A stretch of DNA of 64,000 nt. Source: Dipteronia dyeriana (taxonomy: Eukaryota > Streptophyta > Magnoliopsida > Sapindales > Sapindaceae). The position numbers and the translations under genes are program-made. This document shows, in pieces, positions 1-11,470 of this stretch. How positions within the stretch are numbered: the stretch's first letter is position 1; every line of letters begins with the position of its first letter. The DNA lies in assembly GCA_032871835.1 (NCBI GenBank), contig CM065299.1:83767652-83831651 (forward strand), written 5' to 3'. Below the pieces are notes generated by a model, which was given only the letters and a program-made list of their open reading frames with translations, was not told the DNA's origin and made no database searches.

Positions 1-1669
1 GAGCAGAGTCCGACACCCAATTTATTTATACCTTGTAATTTGTAAATTCATTACTGTAGTCCATATTACATTCAACTCCAACATTGCTCATGCTTTGTTG
101 AGAATTTACAAAAATTCGATCATTGTTATCCATGTACTGCTATTATTATTTTTTTTTAAATAAAATTACTTCTCTATTTTTTATATTGATAGAGTTCATA
201 AAAATTAAAAAAAGAAATACTTACCTCTATATGGCCAGAGTCCTTTGAAAATTCTTTTTCCATTACTTTGTTATATGATAATAGGATATTTTGATACTTT
301 AAATAGAACTAAGGTTTAGTATTTTGTGTTAAATAAAGTAATATAGTTAAAGATATTTGTGTAATTAATAGGTATACATAATATTTAGTTTATTTTTAAT
401 TAAACAAATGTCTTTATTGGTAAATTTCTATTGGGTTATTTTTATAATTAATTTTTTTATTAAATATATGTGTGCTTATCATATTTATGGGTATCAATAT
501 CGATACTCTATAATTTATTACTAACCGAAAAACCATAGTCACATTTCAAGCCATACTATATGTTTAGTAATCAGAAAAGAAAATAAAAGATAATTAAGTT
601 TCATTGGAAAGTGAAACGGAAAATGAACTAATTTCATTAAGTTGGAGGGGTAATTAAAAACCCTTCCCGAAATAAACTTTATTCTCAGTTTGCAGTAAGC
701 ACCGTAATCACAAAGAACAGTAACCCATGTTTATATATCTATAAAGGTATTCCTTGAAGACCCCATTATTTAAGAGTAGATGTTGTAAGAAGCCTTTTGC
801 AGGGTTCCAAAAATACTCTCTTAAATGACTTATTTGATAATTTTTTTATTATTATTTTATGTTTTACTTTATAATTATTATTTATAGTGAAAAAAAAAGT
901 GCTGTTTGTAATCAAAAAACGAAATTAGGGATTTGAGTCTTAAATAAAATAAAATAAATGTAAATATGTAGAACTCGTTTAAGGGGCTGAAGTCACCCCT
1001 TAATTAAGGAAATGAGCTCTACCAGAACTCATTTAAGGGAACCTTTAAGAGACGTATTAGAGCTGCAAAATTATAGCTCTTTCCTTAATAAATTAAGTGG
1101 GTCTCTAAGGAAGACTTTTGAAGATGCTTTAATCACATTTGCAATTTTTAAATGAAACTATTAAAGCAAGTGATTTATTCTTACAAAATATAAATTGTAT
1201 TTCTTTTCCTTAATTTCCACAGTAAATCAACAGCAGCAGATAATTAAAGTAATTCTCTAGGGTACCATAATTTATTAGAATTTATGATCTTACGTTTCTA
1301 TTAGAGGTAAATTACCTTTAATTAGTAATTAAGCATCTATTTTCATCTCTCAATTTCTTCTTTTTGTTATTGTATATTATAATTATTGTTACTACTAGCT
1401 GTCTAGCTTTCGGTTTTCTTGAAATGAACAAATGCGAATCTTGTTATGGAGAAAAAAAAGTGCTACCCAATTCAATTTGGATAAACCCAACTTATTTTTC
1501 CACCTCACAACCATATGCTTTATATAGATAGACTAGATATTCCACAATCCTGAAACTTGAAAAAAAAAAAACAATTTAATTACTAAAATATCCATCCCAT
1601 GATGCTCTAGAGTCTAGCATGCACATTCATTGTATTAATATACAAAAACAAAATCAATTCCTTTCTTGA

Positions 1670-1890
1670 CAAATTTTAAACATTTTCAAGGTACATTGTT
1701 AACTAATCTTCACAAGGATTTCTAATGAATTTTAAAATATCAAATGATTTTTTTACCAACTTCTAAACCACACCTGAATTCTAAACAATTTCAAGGTACA
1801 TTTTTAAATAATCTTCCCAAAGATTTCTAATGAATTTCAAAATATCAAATGAATTTTTTTTTAACTAACTTCTAAACCACACCAGAATTT
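1670..1890. repeat. Two-copy tandem duplication, 105-bp period
   Basis: The block containing TTTCAAGGTACATT, AATCTTC, GATTTCTAATGAATTT, AAATATCAAATGA and CTTCTAAACCACACC occurs twice in direct orientation (CAAGGTACA at 1687 and again at 1792). The copies differ at several bases, so the duplication is not recent. Confidence 0.8.
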
Positions 1891-1922
1891 TTAGTATTCT
1901 AGAAAACAAAATCTCAGAAAAC

Positions 1923-1925
<3 letters not shown>

Positions 1926-1957
<32 letters not shown>
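1926..1957. repeat. (TA)n microsatellite
   Basis: An uninterrupted TA dinucleotide run of about 16 units, about 700 bp upstream of the glutaredoxin start codon. Confidence 0.9.
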
Positions 1958-1959
<2 letters not shown>

Positions 1960-2548
1960 CAGGGGTGGATCACCATGGAGGTCAACGGGGCCCTCCCTGG
2001 TCTACCAAAAAAAACATATTTAACAAAACATAAAAAAAATTTATAAAATTTACATTTTACTATTATAAATTTTAAGCTTTTATTATTTAACCCCCAATTC
2101 CATCAGTTTAGTTCCACCCCTATATATAAGGTGCTTTTCTAGTTCGGACTTCTTGGAAAAAGTTTAAAAATGTTACGGAACAAGAGCACTATTATATTTA
2201 TAGTGAGCGATAATGTTGTTAATATTATGAGAAGTACTTCTTTGTCATCACACATATTCTTCATGTTGTTATAGAGATTATGGGCAACTTGCGCGCTATT
2301 CCATGCATATATAGAGATAAATATGCATGCAAGTTGAACTTGGCAAAATAATGATAGGATACTTCAATTCACAGATGTCCAACTTGTTCCCAACTTTGTA
2401 AAACATTAGCTATACCAAGTCTTTATCTTATAATTATGATGGGTAATTTTGGAATCCAAAACATCTTTTGGAACATTTTATTCCTTTTTTGAAGTATTTT
2501 ATCCGATTAGAAACAAAGCAATCCAACATATATACTTTTGGCTACTAT

Positions 2549-2556
2549 TATAAATA
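2549..2556 (+). promoter_or_regulatory. TATA box of the first glutaredoxin
   Basis: TATAAATA lies 97 bp upstream of the ATG. It is followed by ACCCC and a leader with CACACAACACACTCTCTCTTCACA, a CT-rich stretch typical of plant 5' untranslated leaders. The same octamer precedes the paralogue at the other end of the window. Confidence 0.75.
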
Positions 2557-2652
2557 CCCCACATTGGAGCTAAAGTTTCTCACAGCAAAGCCACACAACA
2601 CACTCTCTCTTCACATAAAACACTTGCATTCACTTGTCTGAATTAATTAGCC

Positions 2653-2961
2653 ATGGATATGGTGTCAAGGTTGGTGGCTGAAAGGCCGGTTGTGATTTTC
2701 AGCAGGACCACTTGCTCAATGAGTCATGCCATTAAGACACTCATACTCAACTTTGGAGCAAACCTTACCATTTACGAGCTCGATGAAATCCCCAACAGCC
2801 AGCAGGTAGAGAGGGAGCTGGTGCAGCTAGGTTGTCAGCCGAGTGTACCTGCCGTGTTCATCGGTCAACAGTTCATTGGAGGTGCTAATCAAGTGATGAG
2901 CCTCCAAGTCACTAACCAGCTTGTCCAGTTGCTTATAAGGGCCGGAGCCATATGGATTTGA
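2653..2961 (+). CDS. CC-type (ROXY-like) glutaredoxin with a CSMS active site
   Basis: An intact, intronless 102-residue protein, the usual length for plant CC-type glutaredoxins. These act in nucleus and cytosol, chiefly as partners of TGA bZIP factors, using a glutathione-dependent thioredoxin fold. Seen: VVIFS strand (13-17), active site CSMS at 21-24, cis-proline in PSVPAVFI (P66), glycine-rich GGAN (77-80) for glutathione, an LxxLL motif LVQLL at 90-94 and the terminus AGAIWI, matching the family ALWL-type end. The first (catalytic) Cys is kept but the second Cys that names the class is Ser, which family knowledge suggests allows only monothiol chemistry. The ATG at 2653 aligns with the family start and has a TATA box and short leader upstream. 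The closest relative in the window is at 60247-60579. The family call is firm; the biological role is not visible from sequence. Confidence 0.97.
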   Translation: MDMVSRLVAERPVVIFSRTTCSMSHAIKTLILNFGANLTIYELDEIPNSQQVERELVQLGCQPSVPAVFIGQQFIGGANQVMSLQVTNQLVQLLIRAGAIWI

Positions 2962-3159
2962 AACTCATGACACTACTGTTTTGGTAATGATGATCATCAG
3001 CGCTCCATATATTAATAAGCTACCTGTCACTTATTTTGTATCTTCTACATGTAATATCCTTTTAATTAGTAAAGTTTAGACTTGCTTAATTAAATTAATT
3101 GTCTGCTGCATTGATCCATTAATGGTTCTCTAGCTATCTCACATTTTGATCCCTAAGAG

Positions 3160-4420
3160 CAGTGACTCATCTCTCTCCAAAAAAACTTCTGAAAATCGAT
3201 CTACAATTTGTCTGAACATGATCCAGTTTTTTCGTAATTGGTCCGATACTTTTTTTGATATGTTTACGAGCTGTTTTGTACTTGGTTTGAGCATTTTTTT
3301 TTAATTTGTCAGGGCTTCTTTTATATTGGTACGAGCATTTTTAAATGGGTACAAACAAGTTTATAATGTTTGACAAAAAAACTCGAACCCTTAAGAAAAA
3401 ATCTCGATCCCTCACAAAAAAATTTGATCATGTACAAAAAATGTTGATCATGTAAAAAAAAAGATCGATCCTTAACAAAAAAAACTCGATCATGTAAAAG
3501 AAAAAAAAATTAATCCATTACAAAAAAAACTCGATCATATATAAAAAAGCTCGACCCCTTTTAAAAAAAGATCGATCGTGTATAAAAAAAAATCGATCCC
3601 TTACAAAAAAAACTCGATCATGTAAAAAAAAACTCGATTCTTAATAAAAAAACTCGATCCCTTATAAAAAAACTTGATCATGTATAAAAAAAGTTCGATC
3701 CTTAACAAAAAAAACTCGATCATGTATAAAAAAAAGCTCGATTATGTACAAAAAAAACTCGATCGCTTAAAAAAAACTTGATAAAGTACAAAAAAGTTCG
3801 ATCCCTTACAAAAAAAACTCGATCCTTAACAAAAAAAGATCGATCATGTATAAAAAAAACTCGATCATGTCCAAAAAAAAGTTCGATCCCCTATAAAAAA
3901 AAAGCTCGATCATGTACAAAAAAGACTGTTCCCTCACAAAAAAAAAAAAAAAAAAACTCGATCCTTAACAAAAAAATGCTTAATCATGTATAAAAAAAAC
4001 TTGTTCATATACAAAAAAAACTCGATCCCTTTAGAAAAAAAAAACTCGGAGCTTTAAAAAAAAACCTCGAACGTGTTTCAAAAAAGCTCGGTAATGTTTC
4101 AAAAAGTCTCAAAAACCCAGATATTCATCTTTATCAACACACAACAGTTCAAATAAAAAAAAAGCTCGACCCCCGAATGTGTCTGCGTAGCGCCACTTCG
4201 TCACCCGTTCAAATGATTGTCTGGGTTTCAATAAGACTTTCTCTCTCTACTTCACAACTCTGTCACTATAAAATGAATGAAAAAAAATCTGATGTGGAAC
4301 AACTATTGGGGGTATTTTTGTATGTTCACCATAATATGTCTATTTTAATTACGTAAGTTATTAAAGCAGTGACAATGTTAAAATACCACCTCCAAAAAGT
4401 GTCATGTAAAAACGATGGTG
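3160..4420. mobile_element. Non-autonomous Mutator-like element with CTCGATC array
   Basis: The right end (about 4165-4420) contains GCGTAGCGCC, AAGTTATTAAAGCAGTGACAATGTTAAAATACCACCTCC and AAAAAGTGTCAT. The same sequence, reverse-complemented, forms the left end of another element at about 45705. This shared terminal block joined to the ~20-bp array suggests a MULE derivative lacking genes. A few opposite-orientation units (GAGCATTTTT) at 3230-3360 give it a fold-back character. The left boundary is a guess; no target duplication was found. It lies about 200 bp downstream of the glutaredoxin stop codon. Confidence 0.55.
3370..4110 (+). repeat. Tandem array of ~20-bp AAAAAACTCGATC units
   Basis: Around 35 degenerate units of the form AAAAAA-(G)CTCGATC-(C/ATGTA), each about 20 bp. 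The same unit recurs at 36286-36860, 43148-43905 and 46195-46610, always inside MULE-like sequence. Open reading frames through it encode only Lys/Ser/Arg-rich repeats and are not genes. Confidence 0.9.
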
Positions 4421-6218
4421 GTGGATTGTTGGAAAATTTCAAAACAAATTAAATATAAATGGAAATGACACAACTTTCTAAATGTTATTTATAAAAAGTC
4501 TTAAATTTTTTAAATGGTGTTTGTGTGTCTTTTTGAGTGAAAATACTTGACTTTATGCTTAAAGTATGCATCAATCATTTCATGAATGGATACAAAGCAA
4601 CAAATGTTACGTCATTTAACAAAACGCTCATTCTTACACCATTTGATAAAAAGACTTGAATTTTTCCATATTGGAGATCGAGATTGGTCATATACTATCT
4701 CCCATTTTATTTTCTCATATTAAAATAATAAGATTATTTTATTGAATTAAATTAGCAATATTTTATCGGTTATGTAATGTTAACATATTATATCTTAGCA
4801 AGCCTATAAATATCAAAGATGTTCACGGTCTAATTTCATTAATACACGACTCCATTAGACCCTATTGCTTTATTATCTTAGATGCATATTTACATATCCG
4901 GTACAACACCTTATTGGTGGGGATAAATAACGTCATAAAAAATAACGACGTGTCTATAAGCATACAATTTCAATTTTTATAGCAATGTTTTTTTCGATAC
5001 AAGTTACACGATTCAATTTGACTTTTCTCGATGCAAGGTAGACAAATTTTGAATTTTTCCAACAACTTTAAGATACTATTCTATGCTACATTATCGGGAC
5101 TGACTTTTGTATCTTTGAGAGTTTGTGAATGGTTATATTTAATTGATACCGAAATGATGTGGACTTGAGTTTTAGTGAGGAAAAGAGATTTTTGTGATTT
5201 TGTGTTAGTATGTTTGGGTACGACTGGACACCTAAGTAGGACGAAGTCCAAGCCCATATAAAACCCATGTAAACCTACCCCAAGCACGAGCCCGTATATC
5301 AAAACTATTTAACTGCATGAGCAGTTTTATAAGAATGAAGTATCAGTTAAAGAAACTGATACATACAAAAACCAAATAATGTGTATTTTGTGTGAGACTG
5401 AGAAGTCTGTCATATGGTGTTCAACACAGATATGATATGTGTTGTCTGGAATATTTAGTACAATATAGAGAGTAAAAAAGACACAAATCAGAGAGCAGAT
5501 GTGGAGAAAATAAAGAAGAATTTTCTCTCATCTTTAATCATTAGAGTGTGGATATATGCATTGTGATCAGAGTGAACTTTCTGATTTCATGATCGTCCTC
5601 CGACCAGTGATACGGTCCTTGTTTGATCCACTTTCACTGTAGAATTTCGGATTCCAATGATGAACGATAATCCGAATTCGTTTTATTTGTTTACTGAATT
5701 TTATTAAATCTTCATTGATATCGGAGTATGTTTGAGATTGTATTCTGGTAAAATATGTCATGTTTAGGAATTGTTTTTTTATGCTTGAATGCTTCATAAT
5801 TCATTAATGGCATAACACTCACACATTTATTATATTTCAATTTTCTAGATCATATTTGTACATATATAAATGAAATTAAGTTTTATATTTGTACATATAT
5901 AAATGAAATTAAGTTTTTAATACGCTTGTTATGAATTGACTTCAAAATTTTGAATTTTTTTTTGAAGAATTAAAACTTGAAACCCGTGGTTGTAATCGGG
6001 TCATAACTCGTTATATTTTTTTTTATTTCTCTGTGATCATGGTACCATAGATAGAACCTTCCAAAAGCTTTCCAACAATAGGTCATTTGCATAATTTGGA
6101 ATAGTGTAGAGGGAGAAAAATGATTTTGAATATTTCGATCGAAGATGCTCTCTGAATTGACTTCAAAAAGTGATCATGCTCGTTGAATCTTTGGTGTTGG
6201 ACTAAGGGGCTTCATTCC
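4421..6218. other. Intergenic DNA with no recognisable gene
   Basis: No protein-coding domain seen on either strand. The stretch 5290-5800 has the look of LTR or leader sequence (CAGAGAGCAGATGTGGAGAAAATAAAGAAGAATTTTCTCTC) but no partner copy was found. Short reading frames on the minus strand at 5081-5797 show no family motif. Confidence 0.5.
5852..5917. repeat. 33-bp direct duplication
   Basis: ATATTTGTACATATATAAAT followed by GAAATTAAGTTTT occurs twice back to back with a 33-bp period and no visible mismatch. Confidence 0.9.
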
Positions 6219-6587
6219 TGTTGGGTCCCCTGTTTACCGATCGCGTAGCAGAAGAAACTTTATAAAAAAAATTATTTCAAATAAATACTGCAACTAGTAA
6301 AACTAGGATCTATTTTTTAGAACAGTATAATAAAAAAGTGAAATCGATTGTAAAAAAGAAGAGAAGAAACTTATTTCATCATACCTTCGTTGGTGGCTCC
6401 TTCTCTTTACGTTCTGCTTCCTGTTTTTAACCACTCGATCTTTCTGGCTATCTCCCACAATTGGTAACGGTGTATGCGCGCATCACAGTACTCAGGAATG
6501 ACAGGAGAACACAGAGAGAAAAAGAAGTTTTTTTTTCTTCTTTGGCTAAATCCTAGAACTCTTCTAGGTTTAAACCTTCTTTTTTTA
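6219..6587 (-). repeat. Truncated 3' LTR of the deleted retrotransposon
   Basis: Aligns with the first ~380 bp of the LTR at 6809, sharing TGTTGGGTCCCC, GATCTATTTTTT, CTCCTTCTCTTTACGTTCTG and CTAGAACTCTTCTAGGT. The copies differ at many bases, so the insertion is old. The inner part of this LTR is missing. Confidence 0.8.
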
Positions 6588-6794
6588 ATACAATAAACAG
6601 TAAATAAATAAATAAAATAAAATAATTATACGACCCAGAAATACTTTAAATCCACAACACAATAGAAAATTACGATCAACCTTGTTTTTGAATTCAACAA
6701 TTTAATCAAAAAATATCATACACTCATAAAAAATGTGCCTACACATTCCTACATATCAGAAGCTCAAAATCGATTCTCATGTTCCGAAAAATAT

Positions 6795-6806
6795 GCTCTG
6801 ATACCA
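6795..6806 (-). promoter_or_regulatory. Retrotransposon primer-binding site (Met-i tRNA)
   Basis: On the minus strand this reads TGGTATCAGAGC, the usual plant primer-binding sequence for initiator methionine tRNA, two bases inside the LTR end CCCAACA. It fixes the element's orientation. Confidence 0.9.
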
Positions 6807-6808
6807 AT

Positions 6809-8633
6809 TGTTGGGTCCCCATTTTATCGATCGTGTTGCGGAAGGGACTTTAAATAATATATATTTCAAAGAAATACAGCGACCGATAAACCCTATGATC
6901 TATTTTTTGGAACAATATAATAAAAAATTGAAATCAATTGTAAAAGAGAATAGAAGAAACTTATTTCTTCCTACCTTCATTGGTGACTCCTTCTCTTTAC
7001 GTTCTGCTTCCTGCTTTCAACCATTTGATCTTTCTGACTATCTTCCGAAATGGGTAACGATGTGTGGGCGCGTCACGGTACTCAGGAATGACAAGAGAAC
7101 CCAAAGAGAAGAAAAAGAAAAAATATTTTTTTTCTTATTTGGCCAAATACTAGAACTCTTCTAGGTCAAAACCTTTTTTTTTCTTTGTTTTCTCTGAACG
7201 CTCAAAACTCTCTTTTGATTGTATCTTGTGTTGTATTATTAGTTTCCAAAAATATCTATCATATATATTTTAATTAAACTATTTTAATTAAATCTTTTAC
7301 GATATCTGATATCTTTAAGGATATTAATTAATAGCTTTTGATTTGAATTTAAACTCTTTAAATTCAAATTTAAATATTTTATAAAATAAAATAAAATAAA
7401 CATATTATCTTATTTTATTCAAAATAAAATATCAACTAACACCCTCCATTTAATGATTAATTACATAATTAAATGTTCTTATTACTTAATTTATCTAATC
7501 ACTGTTATTCGTTGATTAAATAATCTCATTATTCAATTAATTTATGAATAAATATGTGTTACTTTCATAATACAATTAATTGGACAATCCAATTAATTAA
7601 CCGTGACCCTTGTTACCTAAAACCATCGGGCTAGCAAGGGGGCCTAATAGACCCACAATATTTTAAGCTCCAATAATCCTTAGATTTAATTAATTAAACT
7701 CTTTACTTAATATTTCTGGATGATTAACTTCAATGTTATTCCACTAAAAACCTTAAGATGTACTCTCTCAACTGTAGACGTTTTTTCACAAACCAATATT
7801 ACTCGGTATACATCGATATAGTTATTACATATGGCATGATCCTCCACAAGTAGTTCATAATTAGAGCTGGATCGTAATATCCGTTATATCCCTCCAATTA
7901 TATCTTTCCATTAAGTAAAATTGATTCTCTAATGAATAATAAATCATACATTCCTTACAGAATTACGAGAGCGCTTATTTGTTCAAACCCCGAATCAACC
8001 CTTAAGGGAACTATCATCTACTTCTCGCAAGAAGAAGTGGATTCCATTATTGGGTACAAACCTTCCTAACCACAAGCCAAATTGCAATCTCAAAGTACGG
8101 CGCATATTGATTGGGAATGCAACTTCGATCTCACCCATGGTATATCAAAGATTGTGATCTAACTTGAAGGAGTTGATAAGATACTCAGGATTAAGATCAT
8201 CCACATATAGCCACCATTAGTTGATATATATGAATCTCATTATTAAACGGATCTTAGTGAGAGATTCAAAAAGATCATAGCCCAATCCTATATGATCACA
8301 TCATACAAGGTGTCTCCATTCTCATATCTCTAAATGAATGATCCAGGATCGGATCACCATATACTATGGAAGGGACCACAACTATAGATTAACCATAAAT
8401 AAAGTACCTAACTTTATTTGTTATCTACAGACGCTTTAGATTGCACATATCTTATTGTATCTATCTGTATATGTCATTCATATACACAGTTTAAGATTAC
8501 AACCGGTAATCTTAGATGTTAAATGCACAAGTTATACACAATATATGACACAAGAAGAATGAATTAAACTATTCTTTTATTTATGTTAACATTCCATTTA
8601 CAAATTACAAGTTTTAGGGCATAAACCCCAACA
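6809..8633 (-). repeat. Full-length 1.8-kb LTR
   Basis: Begins TGTTGGGT and ends CCCCAACA on the + strand, giving inverted TGTTGGG...CCCAACA termini. No gene is encoded; the 118-residue frame at 6808-7164 is a chance frame in the LTR. Confidence 0.85.
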
Positions 8634-9860
8634 ATTCGATACCACCTTACAAAGGGATTTGTTCGAGAGTCATGTCTCCAAAAATTTGGGTAATGTGTTT
8701 CTTGGTAACGATCATGCATCCAAAATTACCGGGAAGAGGCATGTGAGGATTTAGCTGGCGAGTCGGTTTTGAATTTCAACAAGCTCTCGACAATAGTACA
8801 AGAAGTTTGATGAGTTCATGAAATAGAATAGCCACTTTATATGTAATGTTGACCATTGTTGTTACTTCAAGAAGGTTAAGTCGAGTTTCATTATTTTCCT
8901 ACTTTATGATGATGACATATTAGTAGCAAGTGCATATTTGGGAGTGATTAACAATTTGTTGAAACACCTATAGAGCGAATTCGAAATAAATGATTTGGGT
9001 ACAGCAAAGCAGATACTTATAACTAGGATTAGAATAGACAAAAAGAGGGGTACTTTGCAGCTATCTCAAGTATAGTACACTTTTAAAGTGTGACAACGGT
9101 TTAACATGGGAAATGTGAAGCCGGTCAGAACACCATTGACTAGTCACTTGAGATTGTCCAATGAGAAATGTCTAAATAGGACAAAGAGAAGGACTTCATA
9201 ACTAGTGTTCCATACGTATCAGCCTAGCTTGATGAATGTCATGGTTTTCATAAAGACAATATATTGCCCATGCAGTAGGAGTTGTGTGTATAAACATGTC
9301 TAATCCAGGCAAGTAACACTGGAAGAAGGAAACTTGATCCTAAGGTACTTGTGAGGTACGATAGAGAGGTGTCTAACCTTCAAAAGAAATGAGATCAAGG
9401 TGGAAGGTTGTGTTGGTTTTCGATAGTATTGGAGAGGTGGATCGCATGAGGAGCACTATAGAAAATGTGTTCATAAGTAGGATAGCCACTATCAGTTAGG
9501 TTTCTCAGTTACAAAAGATAAAGATGATATCTACAACTGAAGCGGAGTATATGATTGTAACAGAAGCTAGTAAGGAGTTAATGTGGTTACTGAGTTTGTT
9601 AATAGAGTTGGGATTCGAGCAAATGATAAATGTGTTCCATAGTAACAGTTAAAGTGTTATTCACTTGACTAAGAAATCGATGTTCCATTCTAGGACCAAG
9701 CACATATAGCTGTGCTACCATTTATTTGGCTCATTAATCGAGGATGAGGTGTTAAACCTTGTGAAGATCGTATGAAACAAGAATACGGTTGACCTGTTAA
9801 CCAAAATAGTCACGACAGAGAAACTTGAGTTGTGCACAACTTCAGTAGGTTTTCAAGGTT
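8634..9860 (+). pseudogene. Ty1/Copia reverse transcriptase-RNase H fragment, decayed
   Basis: Reading with frame changes reveals the 3' part of a Copia polyprotein. Seen in order: a KKFDEFM block near 8787, the catalytic loop as YDDDILVAS near 8910 (family form YVDD), FEINDLGTAKQIL near 8970, RFNMGNVKPVRTPL near 9100, TEAEYMIVTEASKELMWLL near 9540 and FHSRTKHI near 9690. These are conserved Copia RT and RNase H segments in the correct order. Stops and shifts are frequent (TAG near 9074, TAA near 9650), so no protein is made. The upstream gag, protease and integrase are absent. The deleted LTR element (6219-8633) abuts the left edge. Sequence to the right may include this element's own LTR. 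Confidence 0.8.
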
Positions 9861-11470
9861 GAAGACAGAGGAGATGATTGCACCGTAACTATCCACTAGT
9901 CATTGAGAATGAATGAAATGTTTATTCAAGTTTTAGTATTTGTAGTCGATCAGATCTATAGTTGATTATTGTCATTGAAATGGGTACTGGCAACCTACGA
10001 AATAAGAGGAAAAAATGTGCAGTGGTTAAGCCATAGAGGGGGTGTTCCTTTTAGGGGACTCTCTGACGCTCAAGTCAGAATATAATTCGATATAACTTTA
10101 TGAAGAGAATAGTATAGAATTACAAACCCGACTGCTCGACTTATCGAGACAAGTTGTGGGTTGATATGGTTAGGTCGACTTGGCGAGTCGATTGTGTTGG
10201 ATTATAGCGAGTCTATCAAGGATAAGGTCAACACTGAGTTTTGATGAACTTGATCGATCGATTCCCAGGTTGGTTCCCTAGTTCGACTTGGCACAACCAA
10301 TAGTCAAGTCGATCAATGATTTATGGGTGATTGGGTCGACTTGTTTTGGGATGTGAATCAGCTATTAATACGGAGATGATGATTGCAATAAGTGTTTAGA
10401 GATGAGAAGAATAGAGAGAGCTTTCGTGTGAGTTTGAGAGTAAAAATCAAGACCCTTATCTTTAGGAAAGGGTATCGTATATATAGTGAAGGCTAGGAGC
10501 CTCTCGACGTCTAACCCCATTAACGCGTGGCGAGGATCAATGGGTCTTAATTGTTCATTTTGGCTCATTTGAATATGACAATTAAGACATTGGGATTTGT
10601 GAAATGTCAAATCATGATTGAATGATGTATGATTTGATTTGACTACGTGTTTTGACTTATTCTAATGACTTATGGGCCAGTCTTTCGGCTTTTGAACTTT
10701 TTTCTGATAGGTTTCATGAGAAAACTATGTTTGCTTATTAATGGGTTCGTATAATGAGCCCATGGCCCAGTTTTTTACCACTATAGTCTTCAAGTAAGAT
10801 ATTGTTTTTGTGATGCCTGGAAACAATCGAATAACCAAAGTCTAGAGAAGACTGTGACGTACCAACCACAGTGTAGACTGCCGTAAATTATAGAGATATT
10901 GTTGTGGCGTGAAGCGCAGTTCATAGACCGCAATACAGACCGCGTAAAATTTTGGAGGTTACACACATTGTAAGTCATGACCAAAGCGAATAAGCACACA
11001 CCGCAGTTTTCTAAGTGATGGAAAATAGAGGAAGACCATGGTTCAGGGTACGGGCTGCAGACCACAGTAATGATGAATTTCTTCGAAACGAAAAATTTTG
11101 AACGGGAAGAAAATGACTCCTAGTGGGTTTCGGTTTGCCCCAATACTTTGATATAAATGCAAGTTTTCTCTATGTTTAGGGGTGTGCAGAAAATAACAAG
11201 AGAGACTTAGAACAACTTCTAGAGAGACAGATTATAATTAAACTCTGGTAGTGGATTTTAATGTTGGTACGCTCCGTTGACATAGGCTTTAGCTGAACCA
11301 CATAAAATTTCTCGTGTCATTTCTTTTATTCATTTTGTAAGTATCTCATTTTTTATTGGCTTATTTCATTTACAAAATGACAATTGGGGTTTCAATATTG
11401 TACAGGGTAGATTAGGTTTTGAAGATCACCCATCATTAGGTTTGGACTCTAAGTGCTTTAAGGAAGGTAG
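9861..11470. other. Unassigned, possibly LTR of the Copia fragment
   Basis: Follows the Copia RNase H directly after a purine-rich AGACAGAGGAGATGAT, where a polypurine tract and 3' LTR would be expected. No second copy is present to prove an LTR. It has many GTCGACTTG/CAAGTCGA-like words at 10130-10350 and CACAGT/ACTGCGGT words at 10850-11070. No supported gene. Confidence 0.4.

Larger units (their letters stand above)
1..2548. other. AT-rich intergenic DNA upstream of the first glutaredoxin
   Basis: No coding region is supported here. The DNA is strongly AT-rich with many T and A runs. Around 960-1060 there are short inverted stretches (CTCGTTTAAGGGG against CCCCTTAATTAAGG, and AACTCATTTAAGGGAA) that could be the remains of a small inverted-repeat transposon; no boundaries or target duplication could be fixed. 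A 105-bp tandem duplication and a TA microsatellite inside this stretch are listed separately. Confidence 0.6.
6219..8633 (-). mobile_element. Deleted LTR retrotransposon with no coding region
   Basis: Both ends carry LTR termini: TGTTGGGTCCCC at 6219 and ATAAACCCCAACA ending at 8633, flanked by ATTCC (6214-6218) and ATTCG (8634-8638), a 4-of-5 match to a 5-bp target duplication. In minus orientation it reads a full LTR (8633-6809), a primer-binding site complementary to initiator Met tRNA, about 200 bp of non-coding internal DNA, then only the last ~370 bp of the second LTR (to 6219). Long LTRs with almost no interior suggest a LARD-like or internally deleted element. It sits at the left edge of a decayed Copia fragment. 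Confidence 0.8.

Noticed and set aside
3778..3993. Lys/Ser-rich protein gene in the array
   Set aside because: The reading frame is just the translation of the ~20-bp repeat; the same is true of 43550-43873 and 36738-36944.
3370..4110. CRISPR-like array of short repeats
   Set aside because: Units are contiguous and degenerate with no spacers of constant length, no cas genes, and the genome is a plant. It is a tandem repeat.
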